From contig NZ_JAECMS010000005.1 in the NCBI RefSeq assembly GCF_016827595.1, forward strand, positions 197,277 through 261,276: a stretch of DNA of 64,000 nucleotides. The letters run 5' to 3'. Below, piece by piece: positions 1 to 10,413 of this stretch. Positions within the stretch are counted from its first letter, which is position 1. Each line of letters opens with the position of its first letter. The notes under the pieces were generated by a model. The model saw nothing but the letters and a program-made list of their open reading frames with translations, was not told where the DNA came from and made no database searches. The DNA is from Luteirhabdus pelagi. Lineage in GTDB: Bacteria > Bacteroidota > Bacteroidia > Flavobacteriales > Flavobacteriaceae. The position numbers and the translations under genes were made by a program.

Positions 1-2456
1 GTGCTCCTGGTAGTGGGTCGGAAATTCGTATTCGTGGCGGTTCTTCCTTATCTGCAAATAATAGTCCTCTGATCGTGGTAGATGGTATTCCATTAGACCA
101 ACGCGGTGTGCAAGGAGTGCGGAACCAATTAAACAGTATCAACCCTAATGAGATTGAAGAGTTCACCATCTTAAAGGATGCTTCGGCTACCGCCATTTAC
201 GGTTCTCGAGCTTCCAATGGGGTAATCCTTATCACCACCAAAAAGGCGAAGAAAGGAACACCCTTCACCATAGATTACAATTTCCAGTTCTCTGTTGAAG
301 AGAAAATAGACAAAGTAGATGTGTTCTCGGCTTCAGAATTCCGCGAGTTAGTAGAAAACAATAGCGATGTAGCTGATGTTACACTACTTGGAAATGCGAA
401 CACCGATTGGCAGGAAGAGATTTATAAAACAGCTACCGGCGGGATTCACGATATTACCTTCTCGCAAGGATTCGAAAATTTCACCTACCGTGTTAACTAC
501 AACAATACGAACAAGGAAGGAATTCTTCGTCGCGACCTGTATAGAAGGAACGCGATTAATCTAAACCTAACCGGAAGTTTGTTCGATGACAACCTGAAGT
601 TATACCTAACGTCTATCGGAAGTTTCGACGATAATTATTACGCCGATGAGGGTGCGATTTCGAATGCAGTGCGATTCGATCCTACACAACCGATATTTCA
701 ACCCGGCAATCAGTTTGGAGGATATTTTGAATATACCAATCCAGATGGTGGTGTAAATACACTTGCGCCTCGAAACCCGGTAGCACTGTTGGAGCAAAAC
801 GATAACAAGGCCCGTAACAAACGAAACATTACAAACCTAAAGGCAGAATACCGTTTTCACTTTTTGCCAGCGTTAAAGTTTACCACGAATGCTGGATATG
901 ATTATTCTGAAATTGACGGAAAGCAGTTTATTTTGGCAGAATCTGCCACCCAACAGGATGGTCTTTATCAAAACTTCTATACCGGCTTCAATAGAAATCA
1001 AAATTTAGATTTATTCCTCAATTATAACAGCAATGTAACTGCCATCAATACTGATGTTGATGCCACTGTGGGACACTCCTATCAGGAATTCTATGTTGAG
1101 TCTGATCTTCAGGTGACTGAAAATGGGGTCTTGGTAACGCGACCTACAACCATTGACAGAAATGCTTTAGAGTCCTATTTTGGGCGCGTTAGTTTAGACA
1201 TCGCAGACAAATACTTGCTTTCCGCTAGTTTCCGACGAGATGGTTCTTCCCGTTTTAGTGAAGACAATCGTTGGGGTAACTTCCCAGCGGCATCAGTAGG
1301 TTGGAAAGTTAAGAATGAACCTTTCTTGGAAGATTTCAATGCCATTTCAAATTTGAAAATTCGCGGTGGTTATGGCGTTACCGGTAACCAAGAAATTGGT
1401 CAGAATTATGGATATCTAGGGGTGTATTCTCCTGGACAACAAACCGCTAGTGTTCAGTTTGGAAATACTTTTGTGAATACCCTTCGTCCCGAAGAATTTG
1501 ATGAAAATTTGAAATGGGAGGAGACCACACAATATAACGCTGGTATTGATATTGGTTTCCTAAACAATAATTTAAATATTTCCTTCGATGGTTACTATCG
1601 TGAAACCGATGACCTACTAGCAACGGTTCCAGTACCAGCTGGTTCGAACCTTTCGGATCAATTGGTTACAAATGTTGGATCTACTACGAGCCGTGGATTG
1701 GAATTGGGTGTTACCGCCAATATCTTCAATACTGAAAATTTTAGTTGGACAATAAATACAAATGCCACTTTACAGGAAGTTGAAATCCAAAGCTTAAACC
1801 TGAGCGACGATGAAGAATTCTTTATCCCTCAGGGTGGAATTTCTGGTGGTGTAGGAAATACGGTTCAATTGTGGAAGCCGGGGTACGATCCCACTACCTT
1901 CTTTGTATTGCGACAAGTCTACGACGATGCCGGAAATCCTATTGAAGGTGCCTACGTTGATGTGAATGGCGACAATGCGATTACAGAAGAAGACAGACAG
2001 CCATATAAAAAGGCTACTCCCGATGTGTATATGGGACTTACAAGTAATATGAGTTATAAGAATTTCAACCTAAGCTTTACGTTTAGGGGCAACTTTGGAA
2101 ACTATATTTATGATAATGTAAGTTCGGCAACAGGTTTCTATCAAGAACTTCTAACACCAAATGGCGATGGATACCTACGAAACGGTAGCCCAGATGTGTT
2201 AAATACGAACTTTCAGTCGGCACAATTCTTTTCAGATTATTATATTAGAAGAGCTGATTTTGTGAAACTTGACAACATTTCCCTCTCGTACAGAATTCCG
2301 TTCGAAACGCTTACCATGACGGCAAGTGTTACTGGCACAAACTTACTGACCATTACAGAGTACGACGGACTAGACCCTGAGATCTTTGGCGGTATCGACG
2401 ATAATTTCTATCCGAGACCTCGAGGCTTCATCTTTGGACTAAACTTTACTTATTAA
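1..2456 (+). CDS. susC: SusC/RagA-type TonB-linked outer membrane transporter (5' truncated)
   Basis: This is the C-terminal part (about 817 residues) of a TonB-dependent outer membrane transporter that imports oligosaccharides together with its SusD lid. The frame is open from base 3, so the start, signal peptide and carboxypeptidase-like domain lie outside the window. The visible part begins in the plug domain (IRIRGGSSL, then [15 protein letters not shown] and [17 protein letters not shown], typical of SusC). The rest is barrel sequence with many aromatic alternating strands, ending in an aromatic terminal strand (FGLNFTY). The SusD gene starts 15 bp downstream, and a SusE/F-like gene and a GH13 enzyme follow, so the likely substrate is starch or another alpha-glucan. 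Family assignment is firm. The substrate is inferred from the neighbours. Confidence 0.95.
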   Translation, partial: APGSGSEIRIRGGSSLSANNSPLIVVDGIPLDQRGVQGVRNQLNSINPNEIEEFTILKDASATAIYGSRASNGVILITTKKAKKGTPFTIDYNFQFSVEEKIDKVDVFSASEFRELVENNSDVADVTLLGNANTDWQEEIYKTATGGIHDITFSQGFENFTYRVNYNNTNKEGILRRDLYRRNAINLNLTGSLFDDNLKLYLTSIGSFDDNYYADEGAISNAVRFDPTQPIFQPGNQFGGYFEYTNPDGGVNTLAPRNPVALLEQNDNKARNKRNITNLKAEYRFHFLPALKFTTNAGYDYSEIDGKQFILAESATQQDGLYQNFYTGFNRNQNLDLFLNYNSNVTAINTDVDATVGHSYQEFYVESDLQVTENGVLVTRPTTIDRNALESYFGRVSLDIADKYLLSASFRRDGSSRFSEDNRWGNFPAASVGWKVKNEPFLEDFNAISNLKIRGGYGVTGNQEIGQNYGYLGVYSPGQQTASVQFGNTFVNTLRPEEFDENLKWEETTQYNAGIDIGFLNNNLNISFDGYYRETDDLLATVPVPAGSNLSDQLVTNVGSTTSRGLELGVTANIFNTENFSWTINTNATLQEVEIQSLNLSDDEEFFIPQGGISGGVGNTVQLWKPGYDPTTFFVLRQVYDDAGNPIEGAYVDVNGDNAITEEDRQPYKKATPDVYMGLTSNMSYKNFNLSFTFRGNFGNYIYDNVSSATGFYQELLTPNGDGYLRNGSPDVLNTNFQSAQFFSDYYIRRADFVKLDNISLSYRIPFETLTMTASVTGTNLLTITEYDGLDPEIFGGIDDNFYPRPRGFIFGLNFTY

Positions 2457-2471
2457 TAATAAAGAAACGCT

Positions 2472-4070
2472 ATGTATAAAAATGTAACCAAGTACCTATT
2501 TCTTTTCTTGCTTAGCATGACCTTTGTTGCTTGTGAAAGCGACTTGGAATTGCTTCCAGAAGATGACAGAAATACATCGAACGTCGCGTTTGAAGATCCT
2601 GCTGCTTACCGCGCATTTCTTGCAAAGATTTATGCGGGTCTCTCCCTCAGCGGCCAAATAGGCCCTGCGGGTAATCCCGACCTTATTGGTTTGGACGAAG
2701 GCTTTTCAAACTATTTGCGACTGTATTGGAAAATGCAGCAACTTACCACCGATGAAGCAGTTATCGGTTGGAATGACGGAACGATTCGCGATTTACATGG
2801 GCAAACCTGGACCTCAGGCAATGAGTTTATCAGAACCATGTATACTCGAATCATGTACCAAGTAGCTCTTTGTAATGAATTCTTACGGCAGACCACTTCA
2901 GACGTACTCGATTCCAGAGGTGTTAGCGGTCAACTTCGTGAAGACATTCAAGATTACAGAGCAGAAGCTCGGTTTATGAGAGCGTTAAGCTATTGGCATA
3001 TGATGGATCTGTTTGGCAACCCACCTTTTGTAACAGAGGAAGATCCAATTGGTGCCTTCTTACCACCACAAATACAGCGTACCGAATTGTTTAACTATGT
3101 TGAAAGTGAGTTGCTAGAAGTGGAATCAAATATCATCGAGGCTGGCAATAACGAGTATGGTCGTGCAGATAGAGCCGCTGTTTGGTCATTATTGGCAAAA
3201 CTATACCTGAATGCTGAAGTATATACAGGAACTGCGCGATATGGCGATGTAATTACATATTGTAACAATATCATCAATTCTGGCAACTACAGTATTGCTG
3301 ACGTGCCTTACGGATACTTATTCTTAGCCGACAACGATAGTAATGGGTCACAGGTTGAAACTATCTTCCCTGTTCCTTTCGACGGCTTGAATACGCAATC
3401 GTTTGGAGGTATGACCTTTATGGTACACGCGCCTGTTGGAGGTAGCATGGATCCTTCTTTCTTCGGAATTAATGGAGGATGGTCTGGAATCAGAACGACT
3501 TCAAACTTTGTAGAGCAGTTTCCAAATGAAGAAAATTCTGCCGACGATAGAGCCAATTTCTACACCGACGGTCAAACGAAAGAAATTCAGAATATCGCAA
3601 CATTTACCGATGGATTTGCGGTAATCAAATACCGAAATGTTGACGTAAATGGTAATCCTGGGTCCGATCCAGATGACCATCCCGATACCGATTTTCCAAT
3701 GTTCCGATTGGCTGATGTTTACTTGATGTATGCTGAAGCACATCTACGCGGAGGCGGAGGAAGCGCTGCAACCGCAGTGGCGTATATCAATGAATTACGC
3801 GAACGTGCCTATGGCGATACAAGCGGAAATATAACGAGTGGCGACTTAAACTTAGATTTTATTCTGGATGAGCGCTCACGCGAATTGCATTGGGAATGTC
3901 ACCGAAGAACCGACTTAATTCGATTCGGACAATTCTCCGATCAAGGAATCTGGCCTTTTAAGGGGAATGTACCTCAAGGTACTACTACCGAACCATTCCG
4001 AGATCTGATGCCAATACCTTCAACCGACTTAGGTGTTAATACCAATCTCGTTCAAAATCCAGGATACTAA
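2472..4070 (+). CDS. susD: SusD/RagB family glycan-binding surface lipoprotein
   Basis: This 532-residue lipoprotein forms the substrate-capturing lid of the SusC pore on the cell surface. The N-terminus is a lipoprotein signal peptide ending in FVACESD, with Cys21 as the lipidated residue followed by acidic residues that fit a Bacteroidota lipoprotein export signal. The body shows the SusD helical region (AEARFMRALSYWHMMDLFG) and the usual C-terminus with a PIP motif and final NPGY. It lies between susC and the SusE/F-like gene with short gaps, so co-transcription is very likely. Length is normal for the family. Confidence 0.95.
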   Translation: MYKNVTKYLFLFLLSMTFVACESDLELLPEDDRNTSNVAFEDPAAYRAFLAKIYAGLSLSGQIGPAGNPDLIGLDEGFSNYLRLYWKMQQLTTDEAVIGWNDGTIRDLHGQTWTSGNEFIRTMYTRIMYQVALCNEFLRQTTSDVLDSRGVSGQLREDIQDYRAEARFMRALSYWHMMDLFGNPPFVTEEDPIGAFLPPQIQRTELFNYVESELLEVESNIIEAGNNEYGRADRAAVWSLLAKLYLNAEVYTGTARYGDVITYCNNIINSGNYSIADVPYGYLFLADNDSNGSQVETIFPVPFDGLNTQSFGGMTFMVHAPVGGSMDPSFFGINGGWSGIRTTSNFVEQFPNEENSADDRANFYTDGQTKEIQNIATFTDGFAVIKYRNVDVNGNPGSDPDDHPDTDFPMFRLADVYLMYAEAHLRGGGGSAATAVAYINELRERAYGDTSGNITSGDLNLDFILDERSRELHWECHRRTDLIRFGQFSDQGIWPFKGNVPQGTTTEPFRDLMPIPSTDLGVNTNLVQNPGY

Positions 4071-4094
4071 ACATAATCATCAAAATTTCAGAAA

Positions 4095-5465
4095 ATGAAA
4101 AAACTATCAATATTTTTCCTCGCCTGTGTAGCGGTACTCTCATTCTCCGCTTGTGAAACAGAAGACGATGTGGTTTTTGTAGTACAGGAACCTTCTGAGG
4201 ATATAGTCTTTACGAACACTCCTGCAAGCGAATATGCGTTAACCCAGGAAACATCCGATAACCTTGCAGAGCGATTTGTATGGAACGAACCTGCCTTAAA
4301 TGTTCAAACTCCTATTAGCTACGAGGTTCAAGGCTCTATTTCTAGCGATTTCGAGTCGGTAGATTACAGCTCGAATACCATTACGGAAACAAACCATGCT
4401 GTGAAGGTTGGCGACTTATATGCTATGGCCGAATTACTTGGATTGGATAACGATCCAAATACCAATGGCGACGATGGCAACCCAAATAACGAGGGCACAG
4501 TTTACTTTAGAGTGAATGCCTTCGTTGGGGATACCGGGTCAGAGGTGATCTCAACTTCTGAAACCATGGCACTTTCCATTCGAATCATTGAAATTACAGA
4601 TGATGGTGGAAGTTCTGGTGTTGAAGTTTCTCCATGGGGAATTGTAGGTTCCGCCTATAACGATTGGGGAAATGCCGGTCCCGATGCTCCCATGTACACC
4701 ACAAGCGAAAGCAACGTCTTTGTAGCGTATGTTTTCTTGAAGGATGGTGAAATGAAGTTTCGTGAAAACAACGATTGGGCTGTGAATTATGGCGATACTG
4801 GCGCCGATGGCACAATTGAATTGGACGGAGACAACATCGTTACTACCCAGGGCGATTATAAAGTAACGTTGAATTTGAACGACAATACTTATACAATCGA
4901 GCCATTCTCATGGGGTATAGTAGGATCTGCCTATAACGATTGGGGCGGAAACGGACCCGATGCAAAAACATACTACGACTATACCACCAATACCTTTAAG
5001 GTAGGCGTGAAATTGTTGGACGGAGAAATGAAAATCCGTTTTAACAACGAATGGAATCAAGACTATGGCGATACTGGTGCAGACGGTACATTAGATGCTG
5101 GAGGCGACAATATCGTAGTTACTGCTGGATTCTATATGTTGAGTTTCGACCTAGAAAACCTTACTTACACTATCGAAGAAGCTGAACTTTGGGGAATCGT
5201 AGGTTCTGCATGGAACGACTGGGGGAATGCCGGTCCCGATGCAAACTTAACTGAAGTTAATCCTGATATTTGGGTAATCTCTGGTATTACGTTAATGGAC
5301 GGTGAATATAAATTCCGAATCAATGAAGACTGGGCAAACAACCTAGGTGATACTGGCGCCGATGGTACCCTGGAAGCCGATGGCGATAATCTTATGGCTA
5401 CTGCTGGAGTATATTCTTTCGAAATCGACTTCAGTTCTGGGACGCCTACCTATATCATTCGTTAG
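4095..5465 (+). CDS. SusE/SusF-like outer membrane glycan-binding lipoprotein
   Basis: This 456-residue lipoprotein probably binds alpha-glucan at the cell surface beside the SusCD complex. The signal peptide ends in LSFSACETEDD (Cys20, acidic +1 region). Residues 25 to about 165 resemble the SusE N-terminal domain. Three similar modules of about 90 residues follow, starting at residues 181, 273 and 366, each with WGIVGSA, NDWG, a GDTGADGT segment and a GDN turn, as in the starch-binding modules of SusE and SusF. The gene is 24 bp after susD and is followed by a strong terminator, so it ends the susCDE-like transcript. Lipoprotein status and repeats are seen directly. Starch specificity is inferred. 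Confidence 0.85.
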   Translation: MKKLSIFFLACVAVLSFSACETEDDVVFVVQEPSEDIVFTNTPASEYALTQETSDNLAERFVWNEPALNVQTPISYEVQGSISSDFESVDYSSNTITETNHAVKVGDLYAMAELLGLDNDPNTNGDDGNPNNEGTVYFRVNAFVGDTGSEVISTSETMALSIRIIEITDDGGSSGVEVSPWGIVGSAYNDWGNAGPDAPMYTTSESNVFVAYVFLKDGEMKFRENNDWAVNYGDTGADGTIELDGDNIVTTQGDYKVTLNLNDNTYTIEPFSWGIVGSAYNDWGGNGPDAKTYYDYTTNTFKVGVKLLDGEMKIRFNNEWNQDYGDTGADGTLDAGGDNIVVTAGFYMLSFDLENLTYTIEEAELWGIVGSAWNDWGNAGPDANLTEVNPDIWVISGITLMDGEYKFRINEDWANNLGDTGADGTLEADGDNLMATAGVYSFEIDFSSGTPTYIIR

Positions 5466-5515
5466 AAAACACTATTTAGTTACTAGTACATTCCACTGAT
5501 TAATTTTGTTGACAG

Positions 5516-5548
5516 AAGGAGGGCCATTCAAAACCCTCCTTTTGTTTT
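5516..5548 (+). terminator. Rho-independent terminator after the SusE/F-like gene
   Basis: An 8-bp perfect stem AAGGAGGG / CCCTCCTT with a 10-base loop is followed by TTTGTTTT. It lies 51 bp after the SusE/F-like stop and just before the GH13 gene, so the enzyme is probably transcribed partly by read-through or from its own promoter. Confidence 0.85.
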
Positions 5549-5566
5549 ATACCGAAAAAGAAAAAT

Positions 5567-8380
5567 ATGAAACGATTATTTACAATACTAACGCTACTAT
5601 GCTGTCTTAGCCTTTCGGCACAGATTCAAACCGCTACATTTAGCGTAGATCCACCGACATTCGAAGCTACCGAAGAAATTACGGTCACCGTAACCGATAT
5701 CGACCCAAGTATATGGGGCGTTTCCGATATTTACCTTTGGGCTTGGTACTTCGATCTTGATGACAATAATGCTGGCGATTCGCCTACCAATGGTTCTTGG
5801 ACCAACAGCGATGAGAGTCAGAAGTTTACCGATAATGGCGATGGTTCCTATTCTTACACCTTCACTCCTTCTGTTCTCTATGGAACTTCAGATATCGGAC
5901 GTATTGGAATACTCGCAAAAGCCAAAGATGCCAGCGATATGGGCAATGGAGAACGGAAAACACAGGATCATCTTGTTGAAGTGGGCGGTTTCGAATTGGT
6001 CGTTACGCAACCTTCAACCGAGATCAGCATTGTACCCACGGGCACCAATTTTTCAATTGAAGCGAATACTTCAGAATTGGCAAATTTTGAAGTATTTGCA
6101 AATGGAAACAGTATCGATAACGAAACCAACAGCACTAACTATTCAAACAATTATACCATCAATGAGGACACCTATTTCGAACTCGTTGCAACGGAGGTTA
6201 GCAGTGGTAACCAAAAGACGGCCGCCTTCAATGTAATTCTAACTCCAAACACTCAAAACCTTCCTGTACCCGCAGGAATGGAAGACGGCATCAATTGGGA
6301 TGCCAATAATCCCAATACCGCAACCTTTGTACTTTTCGCCCCGAATAAAGATTTCGTTCACCTGGTTGGAAATTTTAGCGCTAACGAATGGCAACTCTCC
6401 AATGACTATCTTTTGAATAAGGATACGAGTACTAATCGATTTTGGATTACGCTAAATAACTTGGATGAAGCACCAGACGATTTTTTGTTCCAATATGTCA
6501 TTGAGGCCGATATCCGTGTGGCAGACCCTTATGCTACCTATATTTTGGATGAATTCAACGATGCTTTTATTGAAGCAGATACCTTTCAAGACATTCCTGA
6601 ATATCCTAACGGAAAAACCAATCATGCCGTTACCTGGTTCGAAACCAACCCTGAACCCTACAATTGGCAAGTAACGGATTTTGAACGACCGGAACAATCG
6701 GAACTAGTGGTGTACGAACTACTCATTCGTGACTTCGATGCGGACCATAGTTTTGAATCGCTTATCGATCGACTGGAATATCTGGACAATTTGGGTGTGA
6801 ATGCTATTGAACTGATGCCAGTCAGTGAATTCGATGGCAATATCAGTTGGGGCTATAATCCGAGTTTTCATATGGCATTGGACAAATATTATGGTAACAA
6901 AAACTCCTTTAAGGCCTTTGTAGATGCTTGTCACGAACGCGGTATCGCCGTTATTTTAGATGTGGTATACAACCATGCTACGGGTCAAAATCCCTACTTC
7001 CGAATGTATAACGATTGTAATGGTTGTTATGGCGGACAGGCAACGGCTGAAAATCCAATTTTCAATGTTGAGGATCCGAATTCCACATTCTCCTTCTTTA
7101 ACGATATCGACCACGAATCTGTGGAGACGCAGTATTATGTCGATCGCTTAAACAAGTTTTGGCTAGAAGAATACAATATCGATGGCTATCGATTCGATTT
7201 TACCAAAGGGTTCACGAACACACCAGGCGATGGCGGTGCTTATGATGCATCGCGAATTGCGCTTTTGCAACGGATGTATGATGAAATTAGAAGTGTTGAC
7301 CCTTCTGCCTATGTGATTTTAGAACATTTCGCTCCAAACGAAGAAGAAACCGAACTGATTGAATATCAAGCGACATCGAATCCCGATGAACCGGGAATGA
7401 TGGTCTGGAGCAATCATAACTTCCACTATAATGAAGCCACAATGGGCTATAATAGCAATAGTGACTTCTCTTGGATTAACTATCAAAACAGAGGTTGGGA
7501 CACCCCTTCAAATATCGCGTATATGGAAAGTCATGATGAGGAACGCTTGATGTATAAGAATTTGGAATTCGGTAACAGCGAAGGAAGCTACGATGTAACC
7601 GAATTGGCAACGGCTACGGACCGTGTAGAAATGGCGGGGGCTTTCTTTTTCACCATCCCTGGGCCAAAACTGATATGGCAGTTTGGCGAATTGGGATATG
7701 ATTTTAGCATCAATTATTGTGAAGATGGGAGCATCAATAACGCATGTCGGGTAGATCCAAAACCGCTACCCTGGCCGCTTGGATATAACACCCAGCAAGA
7801 TCGAAACGATCTCTACCATGCGTTTCGAACTTTTATCGGACTTCGCCAGCAGAATCCAATTTTTCACACCGATACGTTTAGTTTAGATGTTGGAAATGCG
7901 GATGGGGTCAAAAAGATTCATTTGGAAGACCCTTCAGCAACGGGTGACGAGATTCGATTTGTAACGATTGTTGGGAATTTTAGCGTGTTCGAACAAACCT
8001 TCAATCCCGAGTTTCAGGAAACGGGTACATGGTACAATATGATGGATGGTAGTGTAATTACCGTAAACAACACTAACGAACCCATTACGCTAGCGCCGGG
8101 AGAATATTTCATTTATGCCAATGAAGAATCTGTATTGAATACCTCAAATGTATCGTATAGCACAATTGAAATGTACCCTAACCCTACCGCAGATAGTGTA
8201 TATTTCACTGAAAATGCCACTGAGATTATGATTTTTGATGCGCAGGGTAAAACGCTATTTGTTCAATACAGTTATAATGCAAATTCACCAATAGATCTTT
8301 CAGGATTACCCATCGGACTTTATTTCGCTAAGGCGTTAACTAATAACGGATTAGAATCTTTTAAAATCTTAAAGAAATAA
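5567..8380 (+). CDS. Secreted multidomain GH13 alpha-amylase family enzyme with T9SS sorting domain
   Basis: This 937-residue enzyme hydrolyses alpha-glucans outside the cell or on its surface. A signal peptide (about residues 1-19, ending SLSAQ) is followed by a beta-rich module (about 20-150), an Ig-like stretch, a CBM48-like module (about 245-345, FVLFAPNKDFVHLVGNFS) and the GH13 barrel. Conserved GH13 regions are visible: DVVYNH at 465-470, GYRFDF with nucleophile Asp544, acid/base Glu586 in VILEHF, and MESHDEE with Asp657. All three catalytic acids are present. The last 80 residues form a type A T9SS sorting domain (MYPNPTADSVYF, then GLYFAKA and a basic end). It follows the susCDE-like genes and completes a starch-type locus. 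Exact specificity (amylase, pullulanase or neopullulanase) cannot be read by eye. Confidence 0.93.
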   Translation: MKRLFTILTLLCCLSLSAQIQTATFSVDPPTFEATEEITVTVTDIDPSIWGVSDIYLWAWYFDLDDNNAGDSPTNGSWTNSDESQKFTDNGDGSYSYTFTPSVLYGTSDIGRIGILAKAKDASDMGNGERKTQDHLVEVGGFELVVTQPSTEISIVPTGTNFSIEANTSELANFEVFANGNSIDNETNSTNYSNNYTINEDTYFELVATEVSSGNQKTAAFNVILTPNTQNLPVPAGMEDGINWDANNPNTATFVLFAPNKDFVHLVGNFSANEWQLSNDYLLNKDTSTNRFWITLNNLDEAPDDFLFQYVIEADIRVADPYATYILDEFNDAFIEADTFQDIPEYPNGKTNHAVTWFETNPEPYNWQVTDFERPEQSELVVYELLIRDFDADHSFESLIDRLEYLDNLGVNAIELMPVSEFDGNISWGYNPSFHMALDKYYGNKNSFKAFVDACHERGIAVILDVVYNHATGQNPYFRMYNDCNGCYGGQATAENPIFNVEDPNSTFSFFNDIDHESVETQYYVDRLNKFWLEEYNIDGYRFDFTKGFTNTPGDGGAYDASRIALLQRMYDEIRSVDPSAYVILEHFAPNEEETELIEYQATSNPDEPGMMVWSNHNFHYNEATMGYNSNSDFSWINYQNRGWDTPSNIAYMESHDEERLMYKNLEFGNSEGSYDVTELATATDRVEMAGAFFFTIPGPKLIWQFGELGYDFSINYCEDGSINNACRVDPKPLPWPLGYNTQQDRNDLYHAFRTFIGLRQQNPIFHTDTFSLDVGNADGVKKIHLEDPSATGDEIRFVTIVGNFSVFEQTFNPEFQETGTWYNMMDGSVITVNNTNEPITLAPGEYFIYANEESVLNTSNVSYSTIEMYPNPTADSVYFTENATEIMIFDAQGKTLFVQYSYNANSPIDLSGLPIGLYFAKALTNNGLESFKILKK

Positions 8381-8530
8381 AAATACGTGTATGTACGTAT
8401 GGTGTAGCCTCATTTGTTGCCCTATATTTGAAGGTGTATTAGTGAATAGGTAACGCCTCAGGATTTTTTGTGGGGATAAAGAATTTTGAACGTTACTCTT
8501 TAAAAATTTACTAGTTAGGTTTGTTACTAA

Positions 8531-8558
8531 AGCGTCTCTTTCCAGAGACGCTTTTTTT
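8531..8558. terminator. Bidirectional terminator between GH13 gene and CocE hydrolase
   Basis: A 9-bp perfect stem AGCGTCTCT / AGAGACGCT with loop TTCC is followed by a T7 run on the plus strand. The convergent minus-strand gene ends 6 bp beyond, so the hairpin can serve both strands. Confidence 0.85.
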
Positions 8559-8563
8559 GTGTG

Positions 8564-10411
8564 CTAATTTTTCTGTGGAAGAATTGAAAACTCGATTTTA
8601 GAATCGTGGTACACCGTATGTGTCTGTTTTTTGAAATCGTCTTCAGAAGCTTCAAAAATGTTTGGAACATAGGTTTGCGGATTGATATCGACATATGGAA
8701 ACATCGTACTCTGCACCTGTATTTGAATTTTATGCCCTTTTTTGAAGGTGTGGTGCACATCCTGAAGTTTTACGGTAACCGAGGTTTTCTTGTTGGGTTC
8801 GAATGGTTCCGGTTTACTAAAGTCATTTCGAAACCGACCGCGCATGACTTCACTCCTAACCATCATATGGTAATTGCCCATTTTTAAATATTCTTGCGTC
8901 TCGGGATAGTCTTCCGCATCGGGTGGATACACATCAATCAACTTTATCGCCCAGTCGGCTGCCGTTCCCGTAGTGGCTACTTGTAATTTTGCCATGATAT
9001 CGCCTGCCAGCGTCATGTCATCGTCCAATACCTCCGTTTCATAAACTAACACATCGGTTCTACGGGCAGCGAAGCGTTGATCGTCGGTCATAAACTTTCG
9101 TGGCGTAAATACCATCTTAATATCTTCAGAATAGGGAACTGGTTTTTTTGGATCGCTGATAAAGCTTTCTGAGCCATTTGCTGGTTTTTCAGAAATCAGA
9201 TCCTGATTCCCTCCCAACCAAAAGGTTTTGTTTTGAACAGCTTTCGGTGGCCATTCGGTATATTTCTTCCACTCTCGAGCGCCGGTATCATACATGTACG
9301 CTTCGGGAAAGTCGGTAGTGTTCGATCCAGATCCTTTTAAAAAGTGGTTGAAAAATGGGGTTTCAATATCGCGTTGAAAATGAAGCGAGATATCTTCACC
9401 AAAAAATACATTTCCGATAGCTTGGCGCTTCTTCGTGCGTGCCCAATCGCCATGGCTCCACGGGCCGAAAACAACTGTATTATAATTATCGCTTCGATTT
9501 TCGATGTTCTCATACGTTTCAAAAGGACCGTATAAGTCTTCAGCATCGAACAAACCGCCAACCACCATTACCGCTGGCTTGATGTCTTCCAAATGCTGAA
9601 TAATTCCTCTCGAACGCCAAAATTCGTCATAATTTGGATGCTCTTTTAGCTGTTGCCAAAATACATTCGATTCGTCATAATACTTGTCCAAATTCGATAA
9701 GGGTCCTACATCCAAAAAGAACTGATATTGATCTTCGGTACCCAATTCAGGGAAGTCGTACCAAGCGTCCTTGGTAGGTTCCGTTTTATCATATCCGAAA
9801 ACAGCCGTTGCACGCCAATAGCTCAATAAATACGAACCATTATGATGAAAATCATCAAAATAGAAATCGCCGATACACGCCTGAGGCGACGAAGCCTTCA
9901 GTGCTGGATGCGCATCCAATAAGGAATAAGTGGCATAAAACCCTGGGTACGATATTCCCCAGGTTCCCACCTTACCATTATTGTTCGGCACGTTTTCAAC
10001 CAACCAATCAATTGTATCATAGGTATCGCTTGCTTCATCGGTTTGATCGCCCGTTTTATTCGGAATATAAGCGCGCATGTTATCGTACACACCTTCACTC
10101 ATCCATCGGCCGCGAACATCCTGGTATACTACGATATAGCCATCTTTCATCATAAACTCGTTCGGACCAATCTTCGAACGGAATTGGTCTTCACCATATG
10201 GTTTACAGCTATACGGCGTTCGTTGCATAATGATGGGATATTCCTTGGAAGTATCCTTAGGCGCATAAATAGTAGTGAAGAGCCTAACCCCATCGCGCAT
10301 GGTGATGTAGGTTTCAGTTTTGTCGTAATTATCGCGAACATAATCCTCATCCTGTGCCCAAATCGTATGAACAAACACGACAAGCACTATCCATAAAATT
10401 CTTTTTTTCAT
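8564..10411 (-). CDS. CocE/NonD family serine hydrolase (X-Pro dipeptidyl-peptidase / alpha-amino acid esterase type)
   Basis: This 615-residue secreted alpha/beta-hydrolase has a signal peptide ending in HTIWAQ. The MRDGVRLFTTIYAP and DVRGRWMSEG segments are typical of the CocE/S15 family. The catalytic triad is visible: Ser154 in GISYPG, Asp289 in GGLFDAED and His320 in GPWSHGDW. The C-terminal third is the jelly-roll X-Pro dipeptidyl-peptidase domain. Known relatives cleave N-terminal X-Pro dipeptides or act as alpha-amino acid ester hydrolases and acylases. The substrate cannot be chosen from sequence. It starts 2 bp after the dsbD stop and is the last gene of a minus-strand run from the satD-like gene. 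Confidence 0.88.
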   Translation of the reverse strand: MKKRILWIVLVVFVHTIWAQDEDYVRDNYDKTETYITMRDGVRLFTTIYAPKDTSKEYPIIMQRTPYSCKPYGEDQFRSKIGPNEFMMKDGYIVVYQDVRGRWMSEGVYDNMRAYIPNKTGDQTDEASDTYDTIDWLVENVPNNNGKVGTWGISYPGFYATYSLLDAHPALKASSPQACIGDFYFDDFHHNGSYLLSYWRATAVFGYDKTEPTKDAWYDFPELGTEDQYQFFLDVGPLSNLDKYYDESNVFWQQLKEHPNYDEFWRSRGIIQHLEDIKPAVMVVGGLFDAEDLYGPFETYENIENRSDNYNTVVFGPWSHGDWARTKKRQAIGNVFFGEDISLHFQRDIETPFFNHFLKGSGSNTTDFPEAYMYDTGAREWKKYTEWPPKAVQNKTFWLGGNQDLISEKPANGSESFISDPKKPVPYSEDIKMVFTPRKFMTDDQRFAARRTDVLVYETEVLDDDMTLAGDIMAKLQVATTGTAADWAIKLIDVYPPDAEDYPETQEYLKMGNYHMMVRSEVMRGRFRNDFSKPEPFEPNKKTSVTVKLQDVHHTFKKGHKIQIQVQSTMFPYVDINPQTYVPNIFEASEDDFKKQTHTVYHDSKIEFSILPQKN

Positions 10412-10413
10412 AC

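Noticed and set aside
4635-5465. CRISPR-like or DNA repeat array
   Set aside because: The repeats are protein modules in one reading frame, and no CRISPR array was seen anywhere in the window.
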